DNA from: an uncultured Marinicella sp.
GTDB lineage: Bacteria; Pseudomonadota; Gammaproteobacteria; Xanthomonadales; Marinicellaceae
Length of the DNA: 24,886 nucleotides
Reading direction: 5' to 3'
NCBI GenBank assembly: GCA_938008005.1
Contig: CALLLZ010000004.1
Coordinates: 1-24,886 of the forward strand
In this document: positions 16,702 through 24,589 of the stretch, piece by piece
Layout: each line of letters starts with the position of its first letter
How positions within the stretch are numbered: the first letter of the stretch is position 1
Made by a program: the position numbers and the translations under genes
Notes under the pieces: model-generated
Seen by the model: only the letters and a program-made list of their open reading frames with translations
What the model was told of the DNA's origin: nothing
The model's database searches: none

Positions 16702-17969
16702 AATGATGCTTCCAAAATATCAACAAAGTGAAAACAATCGGAGAATGAGTTATACAAGGGCACTGGTGCTACACGAATGACATTGGGTTCCCGCCAATCA
16801 CATGTGACTCCTGCTGCTTCTATTGCGTCAAATACTTGCTTTCCATCTTTAACACTGGCAATACAAATGGATAACTGGCTGCCACTCAATTCTTCATCTG
16901 GAGTAATGATCTCAATGTGATTGGCTAATCTTTTTTGTAGTAAAAATCGCACATAAGCCGTTAACCGTTTTGATTTTTTGCGAAGTGTGTTGATCCCGCC
17001 TGCTTGTTTGATGGTATCTAACGAAGCGCGAATAGCAGCTAAGGACAGAATCGGAGGGTTAGATAATTGCCAGCCTTCGGCGGATTGAATGGGTATAAAT
17101 TGATTCTCCATTTTAAAGCGAGTGGCTTTGTCATGTCCCCACCAACCGGAGAAACGAGGCAAATCAGGGTTGTTATGATGTTTCTCATGGATGAAACAAC
17201 CGGCTACAGAACCGGGGCCTGAGTTTAGGTATTTGTAAGTACACCAAGCGGCGAAATCCACCCCCCATTTATGTAACTCCATTTCTATGTTGCCAGTGGC
17301 ATGTGCCAAATCAAAACCCACAGTGATGTTGTGCTTCTGTGCTGTGGTGGTGATGGCCTTCATATCAAACACCTGTCCAGTGTAATACTGGACTCCTGGT
17401 AGCATGATCAAAGCCAACTCATCGGCATGTTTCTCTATGGTGTTTAAAATATCTTCAAGATGCAGGCATTCTTCACCATCGCGAGGCTTAAGTAATACCA
17501 TGGCCTCATCAGGGTCAAAATCATGAAATTTGACCTGTGATTCAACCGCATAATGGTCGGAAGGGAAGGCATGGTCCTCTATCAATACTTTGAATTTTTT
17601 GGTGGTGGGGCGATAAAAGCTAACCATTAAAAAATGTAAATTAGCCGTCAATGAATTCATACAAACGACTTCACTGGGTTTTGCACCCACTAAGTTTGCT
17701 GACTCTTCAGCTAAAAATTCATGGTAGGGCATCCAAGGGTATTTACAATCAAAGTGACCTTTAACGCCCAAAGTCTGCCATTTGGTTAATTCATCGCTGA
17801 GGTATTTAGATGTGAGCTTAGGCTGTAAACCTAATGAGTTGCCACAGAAATAAATCTCATCTTGATCACTGTTTTTAATTTGAGGAATGTGAAAAGCTTC
17901 ACGCATATGCGCCAGAGAGTCTTGTCGATCTAAGTTTTTTGCAAAAGCTAAAGAGTCTTCAAATTGCAT
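16698..17969 (-). CDS. kynU: Kynureninase
   Basis: PLP-dependent enzyme of 423 residues that cleaves kynurenine or 3-hydroxykynurenine to (3-hydroxy)anthranilate and alanine. The cofactor lysine is K246 in TYKYLNSGPGS, and D220 and H223 in FDLAHATGN match the conserved PLP contacts. FCGNSLGLQP near residue 41 is the usual N-terminal motif. Length is normal for the family. It is the first gene of the operon kynU-kmo-GGDEF/EAL, with kmo overlapping its stop by four bases. A promoter candidate lies just upstream and would leave a 5' leader of about 18 bases; no Shine-Dalgarno is visible. Confidence 0.97.
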   Translation of the reverse strand: MQFEDSLAFAKNLDRQDSLAHMREAFHIPQIKNSDQDEIYFCGNSLGLQPKLTSKYLSDELTKWQTLGVKGHFDCKYPWMPYHEFLAEESANLVGAKPSEVVCMNSLTANLHFLMVSFYRPTTKKFKVLIEDHAFPSDHYAVESQVKFHDFDPDEAMVLLKPRDGEECLHLEDILNTIEKHADELALIMLPGVQYYTGQVFDMKAITTTAQKHNITVGFDLAHATGNIEMELHKWGVDFAAWCTYKYLNSGPGSVAGCFIHEKHHNNPDLPRFSGWWGHDKATRFKMENQFIPIQSAEGWQLSNPPILSLAAIRASLDTIKQAGGINTLRKKSKRLTAYVRFLLQKRLANHIEIITPDEELSGSQLSICIASVKDGKQVFDAIEAAGVTCDWREPNVIRVAPVPLYNSFSDCFHFVDILEASL

Positions 17970-17993
17970 TTCAATTGTCAGAAAAAAAGAATG

Positions 17994-18023
17994 ATTATAT
18001 GCTAAAAATCATAGGCCTGTGAC
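17994..18023 (-). promoter_or_regulatory. Candidate promoter of the kynurenine operon
   Basis: On the minus strand a perfect TATAAT (17999-17994) follows GTCACA (18023-18018) with an 18-base spacer. The -35 matches four of six consensus bases. It sits 25 bases before kynU and after the terminator of the upstream gene. Confidence 0.5.
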
Positions 18024-18034
18024 TTTGATTTAAA

Positions 18035-18063
18035 GCAAACCCAAGTAATGAGCTTGGGTTTGC
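18035..18063 (-). terminator. Rho-independent terminator of the large membrane protein gene
   Basis: GCAAACCCAAG (18035-18045) and CTTGGGTTTGC (18053-18063) form an exact 11-bp stem around 7 bases. On the minus strand the stem is followed by TTTAAAT, about 50 bases after the stop codon of the 1353-residue gene and before the kynU promoter. Confidence 0.75.
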
Positions 18064-18112
18064 CTGTTTAGTTTAATTTGTTTCAGATACATTGAAGGCA
18101 TAACGTCACTTC

Positions 18113-21100
18113 TTAAGATTCTGATGGTTCTTTTGGCGCTTTCTCTTTGTCCATTTTTTTACTTTTGGATTTGGTTTTGAATTTAGGCCACCAATCACTG
18201 CGGTTTAAGCTTAAAAATAATTTTTTCAACCAAGAAAGAACAGCAAAGCTTACCCAAATTGACCACAAAAGAATCAATAGTTTATACCACCACAAATGAA
18301 CGCTCAGCAAAGTGATGTTCGGTAATAAGTCAAAGCCCGAATCCAGATACCAATATAGTTGCGAGGAGGAGGCTTTTTGGCCTGCCACACCCATATCAGG
18401 ATACGACAGTAAACCATAAGCAACTGTGCCAATCAGAACAGCAATGGTAGCGACAGTAAAGAACAAACTGAACCATTGTAGCAAGATACTTTTGGCTCTT
18501 GATTCATATCCTGTGAACTGTTGTTTCCAACCGACAAAAAACAACCATCCGGCAACCACAGCAAAGGCCAGCCAAGAAAAAGTACCAAAAGCACAGCCCA
18601 ATACCAACCATTGCCAGAATTTTAATGGTGAGTATCTGAGCCTCGCCAAGAACAAAGCCAGTAAGGCAAACACCAATAATTCGCCCCAATACAGGAACGC
18701 CGGACCCACGCCAACAGAACCACCCCATAGCAGCCAGCGATCTCTGGGCACTTTTATGGTTTGACTTAAATTACTAAAATGACTGTTTAATTTAATCTGT
18801 GGAGTTCGATGTAAGCTTTCAAGCTCTTGATTGACATGCCACTCGATGCTGACATGATGGTCACCTGGTAAAAAACTGACAGCAACCACACCATTTTCAT
18901 TGACTAAATTGGATTCTATGCCATCAAAAGTAACCTTCTTTACTTGTGCTTGCGGATCCAAGTTAACATCAAAATGACCGCCTTGAGTGGCTCGATAATG
19001 AATTCTGGTGTCTACTTTTGTGGTTCTTTTACCCAAAGTATAAATATTATTAACGGAATCAATAGATAACACTTCGCCACTGACTGCTTTGGGTCTGGTG
19101 ACTTTCAGGTCTAGAGTCTCACCGGGTCTTGGTGTATAAACATGCACAAAATAATCATCAGTATCATCAACCATTTCCTCAGAAGCCACCAATGGTACTC
19201 CATTAATGTCTACGTGCCATTGAGGTGTAGATACAACCTCCCACGTTTCAATGTATTGATCACTTTCAAACGCGGTGAGCTGTAATTCTGGCACCCGTTC
19301 TAATCGTGAACCCCAGTCGAATTCATTTTGATTAGGTCCTAAGCTGACTTTTACATCACCATTGGTATCCAGCTGAATTTTCTCGGTTGGAAATTCATGA
19401 TCAATTAATGGAATTGAGACATTAATCACCCCTTGTAGAGGAGCCACTCTTGTCACATAAGTTCGTATGTACCATTGATCGTCAAAAGTAATGGATCGGT
19501 TGACTTTAATAAAAGCTTTGATATCAGTGGTTTTAGATTTTTCGTTAGATTCTGCTTGGCTGGTTGCTATCAACTGTAAGACATTACCACTGAGTTGATG
19601 GCCTTCTAAACCAGCAAATTGCCAATTTTTTGAACGTACTTTTACTTGGCCTGGTTTCAGTGGAAAATGCACTGAAATGCTGTTGCGGTTAGCTAAAATA
19701 CCGGTGAGAATTACATCATGAATACCAGGCTTTAACGACAACCAGTTGTTGTTTTGGTGTTTAAAACGGCTGGAAATTTTTTGTTGATTCACAGCAATTG
19801 ATTCCAACTGCCAGTCAGTTGAATCAGGTAATGGTACCATCACTTCATCCAAAACATGATAACGCAGGCTCATTTCAAGTTGATCACCTATGGCTTCGGC
19901 TTGCACCGATTCGATGGCAGCACAATTCGGCGCGCATATCGATGGTTGATAAATGCGGTTTTTAAGTTGCTCTAACAATTGCTCTGGTGGAAAATCATTG
20001 GCCATTAATGGATTTGAAAACACCATCAATAACAATGAAATTTTAGTCACTTGAGCTGGCTTAAAAGAACCGCGCATTTTATGTAAAATCGTCAGCAACC
20101 AATACACCGATGCTGCAATCAACAATAATCGCCATAACACACGCATCATTGGTGTTAATAATATCAATTGATAACTTTGGTCGGTAGTTATCGGACCATC
20201 CCAGCTTAATACGACTGAATTGTATTGCCATTCTGGGGTCCCTTTTCCCGCTTGTAATACCGCATCGGCTTGATAACGGTTTAATAAGTCTGCTCGTCGA
20301 ATTCTAGACCCTGTAACCATGATCTTTCCTTGTTCTTCAACCTCATCATTCAGCACAAGATTGTTTGACTGGATGGCGTTTTGCGTATTATATGTTTGGG
20401 TAAAAACTTGGCCTAATTCTTTGGCTTTTTTTCTCGAAGATGGTGCAGAGGTTGCTGATTCAAAATAACTGATCGTCTGGCTGCTCTTTTCCAGTTGTGG
20501 ATGAATCATTAATCTGGCTTGTGTCACCAAATGCGGTAACAAGATCAATACCAAACCTAATACACTCAGCAGTGCGTAAAGTTGCATCAAACTGAGCCAT
20601 CGACCTTTAGGCAGCCAACTGATGATAGCAATAGCTACAATCAAATTAGCCCAGGCATACAAAGGTACATCTAAACCATGATAGCTCAATACCAAAGCCA
20701 CAAAAGCAGCCAGGGCTGACTTGATACCAATCACTTTAAAACTTAATACTGTGAGTAGCATGACGATGAATATATCCCATAAACGCCACTGTTCCAGCCA
20801 TACGTTATGACTGCTATCCACGTTGTGTGTAGCCAAAGCCATGTAGCCATGGGGGAGAAATAATTCAGTGTTAACAGCATCAAAATTGATTTGCCAACCG
20901 CTTATTTGTGACAGAAATTCACCACTGAACTCTCCATCCACTTCTAATAAGACATCAGGTTTTCTCAGCTCTACACCCTGGAGCCCATCTTTAGATTCTG
21001 TGATCAATAAAGTTTCATTGTGGCTGCTGGCGCTCAACAAACGGTGCTGGTCATTGGCATTTAAACGCCAACTCCCGAATTTACCACCAGTAATGCGATC

Positions 21101-22174
21101 TTTGGTTCGAAATATATCTCCAGAGAATGACAACCAAGCTTGTCGATTTAAGCTTAATTGTTCACTTTGGTTTAAGGTGCCTCTTTTTTGTTCATTGATG
21201 ACAAATATGTCACCATCATTAAGCAAGTAATTGGGGACTTGATCCCATAATGATGATGATTGCTCTGGGTTAATGGCTGTCACCCCTTCTATTTGGGTTA
21301 AACGGATGTTCTTGTTATCCTGATAAGCCCATATTTCTTGCTTGGGCCAATGAGGCCCATCTGCGATGAAATTAAGCGACGATGGCCATCCATTGACATT
21401 CATGCTGATGCGAAGCTCGCTATATCCTGGTTTAAGCTGTGCCCATAAATCACCCTGCTGATCTATGTAAGCATTTACATCGCCACTCACATCTGTGACT
21501 TGAAGATAGGGTTCGATGATTCGACCTAGTTTTTCGCTGCGTGCTACGCCGGAAACACGTAAATCTATGGCCATGTATAAAGTCATTGGATGCCCATCGA
21601 TGATCAGTCTATTGACCTCGATATCTAAACTATTGGCCTCGACCTGTTGTTCATTGATTGATTCGCCCAACCACAAAGCATTGTCTTCCCGAGCCGGGAA
21701 AACAACTGTTTCATCATCAAGTACCAAATCGATGTCTGCCAATTCTTCAGGGATACTTATTTTTTCAGGACGTGTTTGCCAACTGAATTGGCCGGTGATT
21801 CGATGTGTTCCTGGTGTAAGCCATAGCCGGGGTTGCTGCTTGTGGTTTTGAACCGCAGCTGGGTTTTGGTTTACCAGTACCTGTTGTGGCCAGGAATCTT
21901 GATCACCCGGTAACGGCACCCAACTGTCTGTTAACACTTCCCAGGTCAATGAAAAAGATGCAGCTGTAGGTCCGACCTCAATGTTAAGGGTTTGTGGCCA
22001 GGCACAAACATATTGATTCTTAGTGGCCATTCGATTTGAAAAATAGGGACAGTCTCGATAAGCTTGGTCCTGCTTAACCCAGTCACTCCATCGAGCCAGT
22101 TCAGGTGGGATGTCCGCAGCACACACCAACTGAAAACCTAACAGCAAACCGACTGTAATCCATATGCTCTTCAT
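18113..22174 (-). CDS. Large two-module membrane protein with internal VTGSRI motif
   Basis: Protein of 1353 residues, not recognised as a named family. Order: signal peptide (1-19, VCA before A20), a large periplasmic beta-rich region (20-464), a membrane block (about 465-550), a periplasmic linker (551-670) containing VTGSRIRR at 620-627, a helix at 679-697, a second signal-peptide-like stretch ending NPLMA at 725, a second beta-rich region (726-1147), a second membrane block (about 1150-1320) and a basic C-terminal tail rich in K. The two beta-rich regions share a recognisable unit: a cysteine-containing start, then V-P-L-P near 86-89 and 780-783, VNQ near 101 and 795, and W/L-L-x-PG near 117-122 and 811-817. 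An AGGTGAG lies just before the ATG. It stands alone between a terminator and a divergent serine hydrolase. Function is unknown; a role in envelope assembly or transport is a guess from topology only. Confidence 0.85.
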   Translation of the reverse strand: MKSIWITVGLLLGFQLVCAADIPPELARWSDWVKQDQAYRDCPYFSNRMATKNQYVCAWPQTLNIEVGPTAASFSLTWEVLTDSWVPLPGDQDSWPQQVLVNQNPAAVQNHKQQPRLWLTPGTHRITGQFSWQTRPEKISIPEELADIDLVLDDETVVFPAREDNALWLGESINEQQVEANSLDIEVNRLIIDGHPMTLYMAIDLRVSGVARSEKLGRIIEPYLQVTDVSGDVNAYIDQQGDLWAQLKPGYSELRISMNVNGWPSSLNFIADGPHWPKQEIWAYQDNKNIRLTQIEGVTAINPEQSSSLWDQVPNYLLNDGDIFVINEQKRGTLNQSEQLSLNRQAWLSFSGDIFRTKDRITGGKFGSWRLNANDQHRLLSASSHNETLLITESKDGLQGVELRKPDVLLEVDGEFSGEFLSQISGWQINFDAVNTELFLPHGYMALATHNVDSSHNVWLEQWRLWDIFIVMLLTVLSFKVIGIKSALAAFVALVLSYHGLDVPLYAWANLIVAIAIISWLPKGRWLSLMQLYALLSVLGLVLILLPHLVTQARLMIHPQLEKSSQTISYFESATSAPSSRKKAKELGQVFTQTYNTQNAIQSNNLVLNDEVEEQGKIMVTGSRIRRADLLNRYQADAVLQAGKGTPEWQYNSVVLSWDGPITTDQSYQLILLTPMMRVLWRLLLIAASVYWLLTILHKMRGSFKPAQVTKISLLLMVFSNPLMANDFPPEQLLEQLKNRIYQPSICAPNCAAIESVQAEAIGDQLEMSLRYHVLDEVMVPLPDSTDWQLESIAVNQQKISSRFKHQNNNWLSLKPGIHDVILTGILANRNSISVHFPLKPGQVKVRSKNWQFAGLEGHQLSGNVLQLIATSQAESNEKSKTTDIKAFIKVNRSITFDDQWYIRTYVTRVAPLQGVINVSIPLIDHEFPTEKIQLDTNGDVKVSLGPNQNEFDWGSRLERVPELQLTAFESDQYIETWEVVSTPQWHVDINGVPLVASEEMVDDTDDYFVHVYTPRPGETLDLKVTRPKAVSGEVLSIDSVNNIYTLGKRTTKVDTRIHYRATQGGHFDVNLDPQAQVKKVTFDGIESNLVNENGVVAVSFLPGDHHVSIEWHVNQELESLHRTPQIKLNSHFSNLSQTIKVPRDRWLLWGGSVGVGPAFLYWGELLVFALLALFLARLRYSPLKFWQWLVLGCAFGTFSWLAFAVVAGWLFFVGWKQQFTGYESRAKSILLQWFSLFFTVATIAVLIGTVAYGLLSYPDMGVAGQKASSSQLYWYLDSGFDLLPNITLLSVHLWWYKLLILLWSIWVSFAVLSWLKKLFLSLNRSDWWPKFKTKSKSKKMDKEKAPKEPSES

Positions 22175-22278
22175 AAACTCACCTCAATTTGTCAGAAATT
22201 TGCATCTTCAGCAATCATGATAACGGCCAATTTAATTCATTACCACTGATTCATAGGCAAAAACCAGCAATCCTTAAT

Positions 22279-22304
22279 GACATTGACAGACATTAAAAGA
22301 CATT
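22279..22304. repeat. Three GACATT repeats at exact 10-base spacing
   Basis: GACATT occurs at 22279-22284, 22289-22294 and 22299-22304, that is, once per helical turn, in the region between two divergent genes. A related GTCATTGG follows near 22318. This arrangement suits cooperative binding of a regulator on one DNA face. Confidence 0.55.
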
Positions 22305-22340
22305 GGACGAATTTTCTGTCATTGGCAGGTATCATGAGTC

Positions 22341-22357
22341 TGATTATTTTATAATCA
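22341..22357 (+). promoter_or_regulatory. -10 box inside an inverted repeat before the serine hydrolase
   Basis: TGATTAT (22341-22347) and ATAATCA (22351-22357) are exact reverse complements around TTT, and they contain a perfect TATAAT at 22350-22355, about 30 bases before the serine hydrolase ATG. No good -35 is found at the usual spacing, so activator dependence or a different promoter is possible. Confidence 0.45.
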
Positions 22358-22384
22358 TTACAGTCATTTTATTTTGAGGTGTGT

Positions 22385-23812
22385 ATGAAAAGTTTGGTTG
22401 GTTTAATTTTTATATTGCTATCTGGGCTGGTCCAATCTCAGTTGATTTTTCGCAATGATTTTGGACCATTGGATATACAGCCTTTGTTTCCAGAAAGCCA
22501 AGGGGTATTTACTTTGCCTGATGAACCTGCTGCCAACAGGCTACAATGGTTGTTAGATCAGTTTTCAGTTGATCAAACCAGTTTGGCTGAGATCAACAAT
22601 CAATTTTCGGCCAACTGGTTGTCACAAATTTCTGCGACTGACACACAAGCCTTTATTCAGTCTATACGAGATTCTTATCCACAAGCAAAAATTACAGACT
22701 TGGTGGCCTTATCACCCATGGAAGCTTTTGTCTTTATAGAAGGTGATACCGGTAATACCGGTTTTATCAGGTTGCAGGCTTTGTATTCTGCCAATCAAGG
22801 TATTAATTTTTTGCAGGTACAAGGTCGTGATGATGTGGTCCAATTTCCCGAAGACAACAACTTGAGTTTAACTGAAGCCATCACTAAATTCGCCAGCTTG
22901 GCCGCTAATACTGGTGTGTTGGTTGCTTATATCAACGATGACAACCAATGCCAAATCATCGATGCTCATAATCCGAGCCAACTCCTTGCTACAGGGTCAT
23001 TGTTTAAGCCATGGGTTCTGGGAGGTCTGGCTGAAGCCATTGATCAAGGGTTGCTTTCACCGAGTCAGAATGTAGAGTTCGTTGCATCGGAGCGTGTTTT
23101 TAATAACACCTTAGTCAATCTTGAACCTTTGGGTACCCAGTTCAAACTGGTTGATTTGGCCACTTTGATGTTGGGTAACAGTGATAACACCGCCACTGAT
23201 TTAGTCCATGAAACTGTGGGTCGAACTGTAATTGATGCTTATATTGATGTTTCTGGGGTTGATGATGCCGATGTATTGAAACCCATGTTATCAGTCAATG
23301 AACAGTTTCATTTGTTTTTCTCTTTTAACCTTGCCACTGCCAGTGGTTTTATCAGTGACACAGAAACCAATCAACTTAATTTTATCAATAACCAAATAGT
23401 ACCTTTAGGCCCTGTTACGAATTTCCCTTTTACCAATGACAGTTTATTAACGGCCGGAAGCTGGCGCGCCAGTCCGCTGGATATTTGTAATAACATGGCC
23501 ACGCTAAGGATGTATGAGAGAGGTTCTTTAGCCAGACAAGTGGTTGACAGGGCTTATGGCGCTCAAGCGGCGCAGTTCAGAATCAGGCCCAACTGGGATC
23601 GTGTCTGGTACAAAGGCGGTTCTCTGGTCTCAGGAGCCACTGGTTACCATGTTCTAACCCATGCTTGGTTGCTGGAAGATAATGGCCGGTGGCCGATTGT
23701 GGTGGTTGGTATGACCAATGATTCAAGTGGTGGTATCGATGCCGACAATGGTGTTTTCAAAGTCCAATCGGTACTGGCCAGAATTTTAGAACTTGCTGAT
23801 CAGGGATTATGA
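22385..23812 (+). CDS. Secreted serine hydrolase of the class A beta-lactamase fold
   Basis: Protein of 475 residues from the ATG at 22385; a GTG six bases earlier lies within the Shine-Dalgarno GAGGT (22376-22380) and was not used. A signal peptide (1-18, ending VQS) exports it. Residues about 45-150 form an N-terminal helical/alpha-beta domain like that ahead of the hydrolase domain in clavulanic-acid ORF12-type proteins. The hydrolase domain has SLFK (S205, K208), SDN (266-268) and KGG (410-412), the three active-site motifs of class A beta-lactamases and related esterases. The omega-loop glutamate motif of true beta-lactamases is not obvious, so an esterase, peptidase or penicillin-binding function is as likely as antibiotic resistance. 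It is divergent from the 1353-residue membrane protein gene and ends 29 bases from a convergent gene. Confidence 0.85.
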   Translation: MKSLVGLIFILLSGLVQSQLIFRNDFGPLDIQPLFPESQGVFTLPDEPAANRLQWLLDQFSVDQTSLAEINNQFSANWLSQISATDTQAFIQSIRDSYPQAKITDLVALSPMEAFVFIEGDTGNTGFIRLQALYSANQGINFLQVQGRDDVVQFPEDNNLSLTEAITKFASLAANTGVLVAYINDDNQCQIIDAHNPSQLLATGSLFKPWVLGGLAEAIDQGLLSPSQNVEFVASERVFNNTLVNLEPLGTQFKLVDLATLMLGNSDNTATDLVHETVGRTVIDAYIDVSGVDDADVLKPMLSVNEQFHLFFSFNLATASGFISDTETNQLNFINNQIVPLGPVTNFPFTNDSLLTAGSWRASPLDICNNMATLRMYERGSLARQVVDRAYGAQAAQFRIRPNWDRVWYKGGSLVSGATGYHVLTHAWLLEDNGRWPIVVVGMTNDSSGGIDADNGVFKVQSVLARILELADQGL

Positions 23813-23841
23813 TGTTCTAAGTTTGTGCTTCTGAGTAAGGA

Positions 23842-24252
23842 TCATGGCAGGTCTTCCCAAACCATCGAAGTTATTTTCCAACCATCTTGAGTTTTAATGA
23901 TTTGGAAGTGTTTTGTACCTTGACCTTGATAAACCTCACCATGAAGCAAACCTTTTTTCTGATAAGTTGAAACTCGCGTGGCCAGACCATTGTTTAAGGT
24001 TGTTTGTTCGCTGGTTTCCCATTCATAAAAATCACGCAAAGAACCTGAAGCAAATAAGGCTTCTCTTGGTGTTCTAAAAGTCGATAAATCCATGGCTTCA
24101 ACATCACAACCTTCGCGCTTATAAATCATACCGCCAGTAATAAAAACCTCATCAAGCACCGCCAAATTGGGTTGTTTTTTAGTGCGGTTATCAAACACTT
24201 TGAAAAAGTTATCAATGAGGGTATTTATGGCGGTTAAATCAGAGTTTTTCAT
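23842..24252 (-). CDS. NTF2-like (SnoaL/DUF4440-type) protein
   Basis: Protein of 136 residues from the ATG at 24252; a GTG two codons upstream is possible, but neither start has a clear Shine-Dalgarno. It begins with helix DLTAINTLIDNFFKVFD, typical of the NTF2-like fold, and ends with the strands THKHF-type HFQIIKTQDGWKITSMVWED, where GWKITSMVW is the characteristic final strand of DUF4440 and SnoaL-like proteins. No signal peptide. Members are ligand-binding proteins, isomerases or of unknown role, so function is not predicted. It is convergent with the serine hydrolase gene and divergent from the tRNA gene. Confidence 0.75.
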   Translation of the reverse strand: MKNSDLTAINTLIDNFFKVFDNRTKKQPNLAVLDEVFITGGMIYKREGCDVEAMDLSTFRTPREALFASGSLRDFYEWETSEQTTLNNGLATRVSTYQKKGLLHGEVYQGQGTKHFQIIKTQDGWKITSMVWEDLP

Positions 24253-24318
24253 AAGCACATATTAATACATGACGGGAGCCAATTTAACTAATGCATTAAA
24301 TTAAATATAACAATTCCT

Positions 24319-24346
24319 TTTGACCCAAGACAAAACAAGTTAAAAT
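24319..24346 (+). promoter_or_regulatory. Candidate tRNA promoter
   Basis: TTTGAC (24319-24324, or TTGACC one base on) precedes TAAAAT (24341-24346) with a 15-16 base spacer. The expected transcription start lies a few bases before the mature tRNA at 24361. No terminator-like hairpin is seen in the 102-base gap before the tRNA. Confidence 0.5.
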
Positions 24347-24360
24347 CCAACATCTGTTCC

Positions 24361-24437
24361 GCGCCCATAGCTCAGCTGGATAGAGTAACCGGCTTCGAAC
24401 CGGTTGGTCGGGAGTTCGAATCTCTCTGGGCGCGCCA
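24361..24437 (+). tRNA. tRNA-Arg, anticodon TCG
   Basis: A complete 77-base cloverleaf: acceptor GCGCCCA (24361-24367) pairs with TGGGCGC (24427-24433); D arm GCTC/GAGT with one wobble; anticodon stem ACCGG/CCGGT around CTTCGAA, giving anticodon TCG at 24395-24397; T arm GGGAG-TTCGAAT-CTCTC; discriminator G and encoded CCA at 24435-24437. Anticodon TCG reads arginine codon CGA. An integrase gene starts 152 bases downstream, so the 3' end of this tRNA is a likely integration site. Confidence 0.95.
24411..24437 (+). other. Candidate attachment (att) site at tRNA 3' end
   Basis: Tyrosine integrases of this type commonly recombine into the T-arm to CCA part of a tRNA, leaving the tRNA intact. 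The integrase directly downstream points to this part of the tRNA as the core. The matching second copy would lie beyond the window and was not seen, so the exact core is not defined. Confidence 0.35.
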
Positions 24438-24548
24438 TTTACCTGTTTCACCACATTCCCTTTTGTTCCTAAACAACCTTTAAGTCAAGCTATTGCTATG
24501 TTTTATTGTTCTTGGCGTTTCAACTCGTTTCATTGCATTGCGGCACAC

Positions 24549-24587
24549 TTGTTGGTAACATTGTTGGTAAGTTCTATAATTACCAAC
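24549..24587. repeat. Three GTTGGTAA-type repeats around the integrase promoter
   Basis: TTGTTGGTAA occurs directly repeated at 24549-24558 and 24561-24570, and its core is inverted as TTACCAAC at 24580-24587. They straddle the -35 and -10 of the integrase promoter, as expected for integrase or excisionase binding sites or an operator. Confidence 0.65.
24552..24580 (+). promoter_or_regulatory. Candidate integrase promoter
   Basis: TTGGTA (24552-24557) and a perfect TATAAT (24575-24580) are separated by exactly 17 bases. Transcription would start a few bases before the ATG at 24590, so the message would be nearly leaderless; no Shine-Dalgarno is seen. Confidence 0.65.
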
Positions 24588-24589
24588 CA

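Noticed and set aside
18426..21851. Plus-strand frames of 111-120 codons opposite the 1353-residue gene
   Set aside because: They lie fully within a well-supported gene with a signal peptide and membrane helices, and show no family resemblance or ribosome binding sites.
22283..22311. TTGACA at 22283-22288 as a -35 box
   Set aside because: A perfect -35 match, but no -10-like hexamer lies 16-18 bases downstream; it probably arises from the GACATT repeat.
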